Source of the DNA: Alloascoidea africana
Lineage: Eukaryota; Ascomycota; Alloascoideomycetes; Alloascoideales; Alloascoideaceae
Direction: 5' to 3'
Assembly (NCBI GenBank): GCA_030581615.1
Contig: JAKTTT010000019.1
Location: forward strand, 248,001-312,000
DNA length: 64,000 bases
Shown: one piece after another, positions 51,668-62,119 of the stretch
Layout: each line of letters starts with the position of its first letter
Position numbering within the stretch: position 1 is the stretch's first letter
Program-made: the position numbers and the translations under genes
Notes under the pieces: generated by a model
Databases searched by the model: none
The model's input: only the letters and a program-made list of their open reading frames with translations
Told to the model about the DNA's origin: nothing

Positions 51668-53280
51668 CAATTTCGTGCCAGTTCCAAAAGTCTCACTCGC
51701 CTTTTAAATTCCGCTCTCGCGACTTGAGTTTTTCGATTAGCATCGGAATTTCATCCCATTCTCTCTTGTGCTTTTTTTCTTTTTCTTTTTTATCTTGGCT
51801 CTTTATTGTTTGTGGTATCAGGATGCTCCTTGCGTGGTCATTTCGCGTCTGGATTGCTACAACCCTAAGACTCACTCCCGTTTGCCTGAAGCAAACAACT
51901 ATGGGCGAAGTTTAAATTCGTTTTAATTTCGCGTTCATTCCGACTATTTGTATGTTTTTGGTCTTCCCCCCATCTGGAGTACCTGCCTAAGCTTATCTTT
52001 GGTTTTTTTCTTTTTCTTTTTTCCATCATCCCATTCCCCATTCTGGACTTCGAATTGGCCTTAGCAACGAGGTACGGGTCCCACTTTTTTCAGCCTTGTC
52101 AAAAATTGTTTTCCTCTCGGGTATCCACATGATGACACATGCAGAGAAGCATTAAAAGCACTCGTTCCCAAGAACGAAACAAAACGGGATTTGCAACTTG
52201 CTAAATAAAAATAAAACGGGTTTAATAGGAATTGAGATTTGAAATCATAATGTGGGGAGGACACAACACAAAATTTGTCTGCAAAAGTATGGAAGGCGAT
52301 TGCTGTTTTGGCTCTAGAATCATAAGACAAATGATAAAGAAACAGCTGATGATGATGATGAACAGTAAAGCATTCACAAAATAAGAGTCTTTCTCAATGT
52401 CTGTTCCTGTGTGATAAACAAGGGAAAACTCCTCCAATTGTGGACCATGGTTGATGTAATACGTCAAATACTTATCTCCGATTTTTGTTCCTGATTTCTC
52501 AAATTCTTGGTTAATTGAGCTACTCCTGCTGTACAACTACATATTTGAGCCTTGTATAATCCTGTTTCGACTTTCCAACGGCACAATTCTTAGCTGATCA
52601 GAAGAAAATAGGGAAAGCTATTGCAAAATGTACGAACCATTTACTTATCTTTTACATGCTGGGATGAAAAGAAAAGGCAAGAAAACGTCATGAAATTGAA
52701 TCCCAATAATATTCACATACAGGACAAGGCATGTTAACGGTTTCTGACCCCTTGGAACACCAGACTGGTATAACACTCTGCTTTTTATTTTTTTTATTGA
52801 AGGGCGGAGAATTTGGTTCGTATTCTTGCTTTCTGCTTTTGCGACCTGGTTGTTCATAAAGTGATGAACTCCCACATGATCTACATTGTGAGCTCAAAAT
52901 CAAAATCCTAATATAACGGCGCTTGTCTTGTAAATTCAATCTCTCGAGTCATTTGCTCAAAAACAGTGGCTGAAAACGGTTACTCATCCCGAAGGAGTCA
53001 ATATGATGATTGTCTTGTCGATCGAAACAAATCGGCCATTTGACATACAAGCTTTTGCTCAAGAGATTAGGTCTCAGAATCCACATGTCAAGACAAAGAA
53101 TAGTAAACTGTCAAGTAGGTGAATCTGTGAATGCCCAAGAGTTTACATTCATTGAAAGTTATTACTTTCCTGTCAGGTTTCATCTTGTGGGTCTTTGAGC
53201 TAGAAAATCTTCTCAATTCTCAAAATATAAGCGCAACTCTGACCCTCCATATTTTCAGTTATCTTTACAACTATCTCTAA
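51668..53280. other. Upstream spacer of RNR2 with one tentative spliced frame
   Basis: No confident gene. Pyrimidine-rich tracts near 51770-51800 and 52005-52030. A possible two-exon minus-strand frame at 52222-52857 is listed separately. Confidence 0.35.
52222..52857 (-). CDS. Tentative two-exon gene, single-pass membrane protein
   Basis: Exon 1 52857-52721 (ATG, MNNQVAKAESKN...), intron 52720-52529 (GTATGT...TACAG), exon 2 52528-52222; 147 residues. The donor is good and the phases agree. Exon 2 has a plausible ordered part (GDKYLTYYINHGPQLEEFSL) and a hydrophobic span FVNALLFIIIISCFFIICLM. No family is recognised. A rival reading of the exon 1 region in another frame contains CRSCG and CPVCEYYW, but has no ATG and does not join in phase. 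Could be chance. Confidence 0.22.
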
Positions 53281-56200
53281 TAGGGGGTAGCAAAGAAGCA
53301 TTTATACTCATACGATCAACATCGGTGATAAAACAAAAGAAAGGTTAAGTTTCTAGTTGCTGGTATCGTACGATTACATAAGAAAGTCTTTATTCCCTTC
53401 TAAAGAAGAGACCAAGCTCAGGTTGGATTATGTTTGTATCTATTTACATAGAAACACAAATCAGATTCTGTCTTGCAGGGAGAGCATTACACAGCCATTA
53501 TAGATGTCACAATGACAAAGAAGAGCAAAGCCCTCTCAACCAACCATTATAGCTACTCTTTTTTATATGATACACATTACGTCTCGTAAAACAGTAGAGT
53601 ACAGAATTTTCCCTACTATCCAGCCTATCTAATGAGTCTCGAAACTCAATATTCAGGTTACTGATGTCCACTTTGTCAGTTCCACCACATTAAGAGGCAG
53701 AATGAATGGAAAATGCTCTCAAGCCAATAATTTTAACCAGTAGAGGAAAGAGCTTTAGTTGAGTTCATTCTAAACATTTCAGATCCAGACTCTCTGCTGT
53801 TAATGATATGGTCAATCCCCTGCTCACACCAAGAATCATGGGAAAACTATACACAAAGTGCAATACATCGCGTCCTTGTATAACCAAGCCAATTGAAACT
53901 GAATGGACTTATGCTGCTACCGCTCTTACTAGGATTTAGCACTTCAATTCCAGGCCTATGGACGAGGAACGGGAAAATATCGAAGGTTGGCAATTGACCC
54001 TCACAAAAGGCCTGTTCTTGGGTTTCTTTGGCATCTTAACCGCTATCCAAGCTCTGACTCTATCTATCTACAATAAAGAACGAATTTGCCTGATCTTATC
54101 AGCTCTCCAAAACCAATCTATATTGCCATTGACCGGATTGCTAAAAGACTTCAGTCTTTTATGCATGAGGTGGTTAACGTGCTTGGTGGAAACAGATCAC
54201 TTTGCAAACGCCGAAGGATGAAAAAGCACATGAATATGGCAAAGAGGAGCTCTTGTTTTAGGGAATACTCTGGGTTCGCCGGATTGAAAGGACAGCGATG
54301 AGCAGGTATCTCAGGAAAGTCGACAATGTAGATGTTCATCAAGTCAGACACACGACTATTCGGTGCTGCGGTACTTGATGCAAACCGGAATTAACTTCCA
54401 GACACATATGGGAGATGTAAAAATGTCTAGAGAATCTGGCGAGACTCGTATCAAATAGTGTTATTATATATTTCTGTCTTAAACAAAGGTTGAATGTTGA
54501 AAAGTAGCGGAAATGGTTCGGAGACATGTAACATGTGTCAAGGTGGAAGTTCGTTAAATGTTTAAAAGGTTTGAGAAGTCAGATGCGGGCGGGCCATTGA
54601 TTTTCTAAAGACCGAAAATACTCTGTATGGCAATTTCTCGAAATGTGTCGTTGTCCCCTGCCAAAGCCAACGACTTGTCCAGAGTGGAATTGGAATATTA
54701 GAGGAAGGGCAAGAAGATTAAAGCATGGGATATGAATACAGCGCTTAACCTTTCTCCAGAGTCTCCGGGAAATAATCGGAGGGGCACCAATCGCTTCGCT
54801 TCCAACTTGCATTATGTTATGCTTGCGATATGACAGAGGTCTAGTTTTGTAAGGAGTTCTATCCTTAAAAAGGTAGTCTGTATAAAGACTAATCTATTAG
54901 AAAATGAGCGAAGGACTCCTCTTACGTAGGCAGAACTATGTAGCTAACAATTAAGGTGGTTGTTAAGAGTCTGGCTTGATCTCGGATAATGGCTGACTTT
55001 GTATGTGATAAGCCATCTCATTATAACACATTACAAGTAGTTTCCATTTCCATTCAAGACGCTCCGTTGGTTTCGGCAGCGGACCATGACATACTTCGAG
55101 AAATTGCTATACAGAGTGGTTTTGGTCTTTAGAAAAGTCTATGCCAGACTTGGCCCACATGTAGTGATATCGGCGGTAGGCTATATCACAATCAAAATAT
55201 AGAAATCCTTAACCACTTCTCTAAGTAAGGAGAAATGGAGATCTTTATATATGCTACTGATAAGCCGATCTTTGGAAGGTTTCAGCTCAATTAAGGCCGA
55301 TGCCTCCCGTTGTGTGAAAATAGAGTGCCTGCACGGTTTACAAACTTTGCAACTAAAGTCTTCACGAATAGACAAGTGGAATACCTTTTTTTCATAGGCC
55401 AAATACATCATATGCGGATCTAGTATTAATTCCTGATAGAAGGACAAAGGTCTTTTTTTAGTTTTCGTTATTTGGATGTCGATGCTTCCATGAAGTACAG
55501 GTGTGGAGAAAAGTACTCCTCCATTTTTAGACGCCACAGATCAATTGGATTTAGGGGTATCTTTTGTGTTAAAGGCAAAAACGACCTGTTCAAGAGATGA
55601 AATGTACTTTTTTGTCAATCTAAACGCACAAAAAAAGGATCCTTAGATGATAATCTACAGATTTACTTTCGCGATGCGATTTGGGTATTAATGATGACAT
55701 GACACAAGAAAGGTGTCTGGTTGATGAAACTCTCGCCCTATAGTAAAAGGAGTCAAAGACTGAGCAGATCAAGACAACTATGAAAGAGGGCAAAAAAAGC
55801 GAAACATGAATGGATAAAAATCTCTTTGCTTCTTTGCTATCCCCGTTGTATTGAGAATCTGGGATAATTAAGAATAACGTTCGAATCTGGAACTAATATC
55901 AAGTTTGGCAAAGCCTCGTCGATTAGGCCCTGTCATCTGTTTTCTCTTATTCTACTGTAGAAGCAGATCATAAAATATAATCGATTGTGCAATCTTGACA
56001 GCTTTGTTTTGTTTGAAATGTATGTGAGCCATCTCGTGTCGATAGTCACATATCTACAATTGAACGAGATTTGGGAGGCTAACTTTGCTTGACCATACAA
56101 CAGATTGATTCTAAAACTATACTTTTTTTTTTTCATTGTTGCAATTGTAAACACAGCACTATCTTGTTGCCTAAAAGAGAGAATTTCTTGATTTAGCAAA

Positions 56201-57062
56201 CCCCAGGTACGCAAAAGTTGTGAATTGTTCATTCCAAATCCAACAAAAGGAGAGAGTTTTGTGAGTCAGCATGTGCTGAGAATAGAATAAAAATCAGGAA
56301 TTGGCCGGCTATGATACCGTGTCAGTAAGTAACTCATCATACCAGATCTTTTATTGTAAAAATGTTTGATTCTTTTGCAATGATGTTTGAATAGCCATCA
56401 ATCCAACAAATGTTCTTGTTTCTCTCGCCTATTCTCTAGTATCTCGTGAGCTCAGCATATAAGGACATCCTCATGTGGCCGTTCTGAACAATCAGGAGAT
56501 CGTGATTGGTACTCTTATGAGTGAATAATCACTTTTTCTACAAAATATTCCAAAACCATTTCTTGTCGCTTGGAATTCATGCATTTGGATTTTGGAGTAG
56601 TCATAATGTTAGGGCCTTACCTTGCCTACATTTACAGTTTCCCTTTTTTCCTTCTATTTAGGTTTAAACACTTGCAAAGTGGTGGCAATAATATGATTCT
56701 GATGATGATGATAACAATAAATCCGTGATTTACAAGGCGTAAAAGCTAGTAGTCTAAAAATTGAAATGGAATGAAGTTGGTCTCTCTCGTGCTTAACAAA
56801 AAGGTAAGCGCCCACCTAATAGGCGAAAAAACTCTTCTCTCAGGGTCTAATGCAGTCCTGCTAGTCCAATTCAGCCTCTACTCTTGTTCTATGGTAGACC
56901 CTGATCCTTGGATCTTGGATCTTGGACCCTGGGTCTGGGCTAGGCGAGCTCGGGAACAAACCAGTACGATTGTGTGATCACCGGCTCGAGTGGCATTATT
57001 TCATTTTCTGTTTTCTTCGAATTTTTTTTTTTTTTTTTTGGGACTCATTCAAAAGCATGTTT
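53281..57062. other. Repeat-bearing gene-poor region upstream of first MFS gene
   Basis: 3.8 kb without a confident gene. Segments near 53330-53475, 55133-55290 and 56625-56760 have diverged partners near 61180-61310, 60500-60655 and in 60200-60250 plus 61320-61420. Frames at 53958-54221 (plus) and 55181-55537 (minus) are short and unconserved, the second lying partly in a repeat. Likely decayed or regulatory DNA. Confidence 0.4.
55133..55290. repeat. Dispersed repeat A, copy 1
   Basis: Diverged direct copy of 60500-60655. Shared stretches include TATAGAAATCCTTA and TCTAAGTAAGG, and the segment around TCTTTATATA. Identity by eye is roughly three quarters. Confidence 0.55.
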
Positions 57063-57114
57063 ATTCCGACGCAATTTATTTCCGTTTTGGGGTTCCTACA
57101 ACACGCCGCACTAA
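57063..57114. promoter_or_regulatory. Conserved upstream block of MFS gene 1
   Basis: This block (ATTCCGACG, AATTTATTTCCGTTTTGGG, then ACGCCGCACTA) is retained at 61681-61733 upstream of the second MFS gene while surrounding DNA has diverged. On the minus strand it carries two CGG triplets (CGGAAATAAATT then CGTCGG) that could bind a Zn2Cys6 activator. It lies about 430 bp before the ATG. Confidence 0.5.
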
Positions 57115-57541
57115 AAGAGTTTTACCCTTCACTATGGAGAAGGTCCAGTAAAGCAGATGACAAGGACACGTTTGAGAGCGAGGCGGGATGAATCAAAGCG
57201 ACAATAGGCAATGGGAATTTAATAAGGGTTAAAAGATAGTTGTTCAACATTTTTTTTTTTAATACCAGACAGAGTACATCGCATTGATGATGGGGAAGGA
57301 AGAAGAGAGAAAGGGAAGGAGCGCTCTTAGATTCCCTGCTGAGTCAAACTTTTGGGCATATCCAAGTATATAAGAAGGGCATGGTTTCCCCTTTCCCTTT
57401 TCTCTCTCTCTCTTTCTTCTATTTACATTCGGATTCCCATTTACATTTCCTAAATCGATTGTGTCCATATATGCATTTCTACAAGGACACAGAACGGTTC
57501 ATTATAATCACATCCTAATTTCATAATCGCCTATACCCAAC
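57115..57541. promoter_or_regulatory. Promoter-proximal region of MFS gene 1
   Basis: Includes TATATAAG at 57367-57374, about 170 bp before the ATG, and a pyrimidine-rich leader; TATAAG also occurs at a similar place before the second gene (near 62009). Confidence 0.45.
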
Positions 57542-59203
57542 ATGTTATTTTCTAAAAGCAAGAACAAACAGATGGAAGAGAAGAGGAAGGAAGGGGAGGA
57601 GATCGCGATCGAATCTACGACGAGGCCGATCCCTTCTAATATCAGCGACAACAGTGATATCGAGAAGCAAGTTACAAGTAATGACTCAGGACAACCGCAA
57701 CAATCTGCGGAGGTTAAGGATGGGCGACCCGATGTGTTCAACTCGTTCTTACAAGAAGCCATGACAGTTGTTGTGTGTTTTATGGCGCCAGCGGCAATGG
57801 TCATGTCGAGTGCATCGTTCGAGCTTTCGATCAAAAACATTTCCGAATATTTTGGGATTGTCGGGGGTCGATTGACGTGGGCGGTTTCCGGTATTTCTCT
57901 GGCAAACGGCGCATTTTTGCTGCTGCTTGGCGGGATTTCGGACCGGTTCGGACGCAAAAACAGTCTTGTGCTCGGGTATCTCCTGTTTACGATTTTCTCG
58001 CTTGTGGGCGGGTTTTGCACGAACTTCATCGCCATGAACGTTATGCGTGCGCTTTCTGGAGTTGTGTGCGCGGCTGTGGTGCCAGCGGGTGCGGGCATTC
58101 TGGGAGCCACTTACACGCAGCCAGGCAAGCGCAAGAACATCGTCTTGTCTTCCTTCTCCGCCGGCGCCACGTTTGGCGTCGTGCTGGGGTACCTGGCCGG
58201 TGGGATCTGCTCCGAGTACATGTCGTGGCGGGAGATTCTCTACTTCTTTGCCATTGTGTATGCCGTGATGACGGTCATGGCGTATTTCGTGGTGCCGCCG
58301 GAGGTGGACCGGGAGATCGCGGCGCCGAAGACGTGGCGCGAGGCGTGGCCGGTAGTGCGCGAGCAGGACTGGGGCGGCGCACTTTTGGTGGTGGTCGGGA
58401 TCGTGCTGTTTGTGTTTGCGCTGACCCAGGCGGGCAGCGAGGAGCGCGGGTGGAAAACTCCCTTCATCGGGGCTCTGCTCGCGGTCGGGCTGCTGCTGCT
58501 GATCGGGTTCTGCTGGTACGAGGCCCGGTTCGCGGCGAACCCACTGATGCCCATGGAGCTGTGGCAGATCCCGGACTTTGGGCTCTGTGTCGCAATCATG
58601 TCCATCGGGTGGATGCTGTTCACGGGTGTGCTCACCTACTATCCGGTGCTGTACTTCCGGGAGATTATGGGTGAGCGGCCGTTGGTGGTGATGGGCTACC
58701 TGTTTCCAATGGCGGTGGGCGGGTTCGCTGTGAACTTGCTGGCCGCCCTCACGATGCACCGAATCCCCAGCAAGGTGCTCATTGTGGCTGCCACCGTCGG
58801 ATTCACATCGGCCGCGCTGATATGGGCTCTAATGCCTAGAGGAACGCTCTATTGGGCCATGCCTTTCCCAGCACTATTGCTAGTGGTGTTTGGGTCTGAT
58901 CTGGGCTACAACGTGGTCAACATTGTCATTCTCAACTCTGCTCCTCCAGAACTCCAGTCAACAGCCGCGGGCATCTACAACACAATGATCCAACTGGCGA
59001 CAGCGGTTGGACTTGCCGTTTCAGCTGCAATTGTGAATGGTGTGTATCCGGATTATGGAAAAGCATCCCATGGTGAAAGCGTCCCACTAGATCTCGACCG
59101 CACGTTTTCCGGATTCCGTGCTGCCTTCTGGTTCAGTTTTGGATGTGGATGTCTCGCTGTGGTCTTGAGTTTGTTCGTCCGGGCAGGCAAACAAGCTGTA
59201 TAG
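57542..59203 (+). CDS. DHA2-family MFS drug/H+ antiporter (Atr1-like), copy 1
   Basis: 553 residues, single exon, ATG at 57542. About 60 charged cytosolic residues precede 14 expected membrane spans. Motif A is GGISDRFGRKNS after TM2; the TM4 region has RALSGVVCAAVVPAGAGILG, and motif C-like FGVVLGYLAGG follows, as in the DHA2 (14-spanner) group that includes yeast Atr1 and Sge1. Such exporters move toxic compounds (for Atr1, aminotriazole and boron) out through the plasma membrane with proton exchange. Substrate is unknown here. The gene is a tandem duplicate of 62120-63775; bases 57932-58536 are identical to the other copy and far GC-richer than the N- and C-terminal coding parts. Confidence 0.93.
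   Translation: MLFSKSKNKQMEEKRKEGEEIAIESTTRPIPSNISDNSDIEKQVTSNDSGQPQQSAEVKDGRPDVFNSFLQEAMTVVVCFMAPAAMVMSSASFELSIKNISEYFGIVGGRLTWAVSGISLANGAFLLLLGGISDRFGRKNSLVLGYLLFTIFSLVGGFCTNFIAMNVMRALSGVVCAAVVPAGAGILGATYTQPGKRKNIVLSSFSAGATFGVVLGYLAGGICSEYMSWREILYFFAIVYAVMTVMAYFVVPPEVDREIAAPKTWREAWPVVREQDWGGALLVVVGIVLFVFALTQAGSEERGWKTPFIGALLAVGLLLLIGFCWYEARFAANPLMPMELWQIPDFGLCVAIMSIGWMLFTGVLTYYPVLYFREIMGERPLVVMGYLFPMAVGGFAVNLLAALTMHRIPSKVLIVAATVGFTSAALIWALMPRGTLYWAMPFPALLLVVFGSDLGYNVVNIVILNSAPPELQSTAAGIYNTMIQLATAVGLAVSAAIVNGVYPDYGKASHGESVPLDLDRTFSGFRAAFWFSFGCGCLAVVLSLFVRAGKQAV
57932..58536. repeat. 605 bp identical core shared with second MFS gene (copy 1)
   Basis: No difference was found against 62507-63111 at a constant offset of 4575. 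The first mismatches are at 57931 and 58537. Outside the tract, synonymous and replacement differences rise quickly, which fits gene conversion. Confidence 0.85.
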
Positions 59204-60499
59204 ATTGTTGTCCGGATGAAATGTCGGTGTCGGTGTCGGTAGAGGGAGGGTAATATGCGTCCATGGTCGGATCCCGTGACTGTTCAACAACCAAAAAGAA
59301 TAACGCACTGGGTAATAAGCAAAAGCAAAGGAAGAACAAGACTTGACAGGAAAAGTCCATGTATATATCATTAGTGATTCTCCTCCACATTTTTGCAATG
59401 TCTCTAATTACATTTAACAATAGATAGATCTTTAGATTTTTATTTAATTGATTGACGATAGATAGCTGACTGGACATTTTTTAGCGCGCTTAGGCCTGAC
59501 TGATCCGGTTGTTGTAGACTTGGGTAAATCGGAGATGGGGAAAGCGCCCAGACATGTTTTAAAAGAATACACGGAGGAACATGTCGATGTTTCAAATGTT
59601 TTTACTTCTAAAAAGAAGAACGGATGATATGTAAAAGTCACGATTAGCATACTCAAGATTTTATGAAATCTCATGAAAAAAGAAAATAAGGTAAATCAAA
59701 AACAAAGAAAAAGATCATCCAAAATGTCAAAACAAGATCGTTTAAACCGTGGGTTTGCACTTTTGGTCCTTCTATGCAGCAAATACTGTAAGGGTTCTGG
59801 ACTGCAGGGACCTCCTTATATCAACAAATACTAACGTAGTCCACCCCCCAACGGTACACACCACCGAGCGGTGCAACCTGCTCCTGTGAATCAATATACA
59901 GCCTCAAATATTTTTCTAGCGATCTTATATATACAACCTTGTCATTGGATTGGATGGTTATCACTAACTGATACTTTTTGTTTAATATGAAACACCTCAA
60001 ACAGGTCTTTGGCAGAAAAAATCGAGGGCATTATTCTGATCAAAGTGTCGCTGATAGATAAAATAGGAAATTGATTTGTGGGCATGATATAAGCAAAACC
60101 AAATGTATCAAATCATGAGAAAGAAAAAGACTTCTAAGACATCAATCATCCTACACTATCAGCACTCAATCGTAGCTCTGGCCTTCTACCGTTTTAGGCT
60201 CATCCTACGTTTACAATTTCCCCTTCTTTTTTTCAGGTTTAAACAATTACGTACTGATTTTGGTGCAAAACATTCCTGTCGCTGCGAGTTGAAGGATGCA
60301 GTTAACGTTGCGAGCCTGGGAGAGCGAAGAAGGGAAGTTCTTGACCAGAAAGAGGAGTGTGCAACGTCCAGAAGTCTGACAGAAGAAAAGAGACTCTAGG
60401 CGTCAGGAAAACAGAGAAGAATAATTCGAATAGCTCTCGAGAGGATTTTCTTTCTAAAACCTAGTGAAAAAGAATGGGAAAAAAAATGATTCTTAGAGG

Positions 60500-60655
60500 T
60501 CTTTGTAACGATATTGGCGTGGGGCTAATATCGAAGTCAAAGTATAGAAATCCTTATTGAACTACTCTTCTAAGTAAGGGGATATGGATGTCTTTATATA
60601 CTGTTGCTAAGCCAATCTTCGGGAGGACTTAGCTAAGCTGAGACAGGAATATCCC
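60500..60655. repeat. Dispersed repeat A, copy 2
   Basis: Partner of 55133-55290, same orientation, with several small length differences. Confidence 0.55.
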
Positions 60656-61179
60656 GCTACACGTGCACGTCTTTTCTTTTCTACTTAAACTATTCTTCTA
60701 ACTCCTAATGATCGACAACTTGTCTAACCTGATCACCTTATCTCGTTAGCCAATGCGATTCAGTGACAAATCTCCAGCGGCTCCTGAAGATGAAAGTAGC
60801 TTGGGGAACATGGTGTCGTTGAGAATAAATATGAGGATGAGGATGAAGATAAAGATGATTTACCAGGGTGCCGACTGTCAAGTGTGGCGACAAAATGAGA
60901 AGGGAAACGTGAAATGAGACAAGGAAACATGATTTCCGTTTCAAATTGATCTGTGTGTATATGGTTTTTTACATTATAGCCCTATAATCTAACATGCTGT
61001 CCGTGATCGCACAGGTCTCATAGTGGGCAATTGATCTGTTGTTTTTACAACAGTTTTTATATTCCTGTTACCCCCTGGTAACTACTTAAGAAGTCTAAAA
61101 GCCGCCAGGAAATCACCTTAGCTTCTAATCAACTTGCAGTTGATCCATTATCTTAAGGGTGCTTTAGAACGAGTAGTAG

Positions 61180-61310
61180 AAGAAAGGTTTAGCTGCTAGT
61201 TTTTGCTGTCTTACGAATATATAAGAAAGACTTGTTCAATTGTGGTCAAAAGTCCAAGCTCATCTTTGACCATCTTTGTATCGTTTAATACAAATTAGAT
61301 TCTACTTTTG
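61180..61310. repeat. Dispersed repeat B, copy 2 (partner near 53335-53475)
   Basis: Shares GAAAGGTT, CTAGTT, TATAAGAAAG/ACATAAGAAAG, CCAAGCTCA and a CAAATTAGATTCT/CAAATCAGATTCT end with the 53 kb copy. Similarity is patchy but collinear. Confidence 0.45.
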
Positions 61311-61680
61311 GAACAGCAACTATAATACTGGTGTTTTGATGATGACAACAATAGATCTGTGATTTTCAAATTTAGTAGTCTATGAACTGAAATGGAATAA
61401 ATTCAGTCTCTTGTGCTTAACAAAAAAGGGTAAGCGCCAAGTCAATAAAAGAAAGAACTCAACACAGAGTCTACTATGGTACTGTTAGTCCAATACAGAG
61501 AATTTTAGGTCTCTAAGACTATTTGTTTGATGGACCATTATCCTTGAACCCTTGGATCCGGACTAACCGAGCACTGGATCAAAATCAAAACGGGGGCGAT
61601 TTGGCCATCATCAACTTATCTTTTTTTCATTTTTTATATTTTTTGGTTTGTTTTTCAAGACTCGTTCAAAAAGCATATGG

Positions 61681-61733
61681 ATTCCGACGAAATTTATTTC
61701 CGTTTTGGGATATCTACAACAACGCCGCACTAC
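61681..61733. promoter_or_regulatory. Conserved upstream block of MFS gene 2
   Basis: Partner of 57063-57114, about 440 bp before its gene. The same two CGG triplets on the minus strand are preserved. Confidence 0.5.
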
Positions 61734-62119
61734 AATAAGTTTTTGGCACATTTTCATTCCCCCCTTTATAGATAAAAGGGACCACTTAAAAAAGAGATTA
61801 CGAGGATACGAGAAGGAGGCGGAATGGATCAGGATGACAATTAGAAGTAGAATTTTAATAATGGTTGAAGAAACGACAGTTTAATGATTTTTTTGGGGTT
61901 TCAAAACAGAATCAGTGACATTTATGATTGAGTAAAAAGAAGATTGAAAGTGGAAAAGAGCGTTATTGGGCTTGCTGACTCAAACTTATGGGAATAGTAC
62001 CCCAGCTTATAAGAAGGAAGTTGTTTCCCTTTTTTTGTTTCTTTCTTCTATTTACAAGGACACAGAAATCCTAATTAATTATCATCACATTTCTAATTCC
62101 AAGGTTATTGATATCAAAC

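Larger units (their letters stand above)
59204..62119. other. Spacer between tandem MFS genes with repeats
   Basis: 2.9 kb. The start (to about 59275, with TGTCGG repeats and GGATCCCGTGA) is repeated after the second gene at 63929-64000, so it belongs to the duplicated unit. Relative to the region before gene 1, about 1.06 kb (60250-61310) is extra and carries repeats A and B. No coding gene is supported. Confidence 0.45.

Noticed and set aside
52688-52939. Zinc-ribbon-like frame (CRSCG, CPVCEYYW)
   Set aside because: No ATG, an in-frame stop just upstream, and the only good donor (GTATGT at 52720) does not join it in phase to the next exon.
53958-54221. 87-codon frame MDEERENIEGWQLTLTKGLF
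   Set aside because: It has an ATG and a hydrophobic part, but no family match, no splice context and a position in repeat-rich DNA; more likely decayed or chance.
57749-58759. Long antisense and out-of-frame open frames (up to 336 codons) inside both MFS genes
   Set aside because: They mirror the GC-rich coding core, appear identically in both copies because the DNA is identical there, and translate to His/Arg/Gln-rich sequence without motifs.
61060-61320. Second solo LTR (TGTTACCCC ... GGAACA) before MFS gene 2
   Set aside because: Ends do not match each other well and no flanking duplication is present; reported only as dispersed repeat B.
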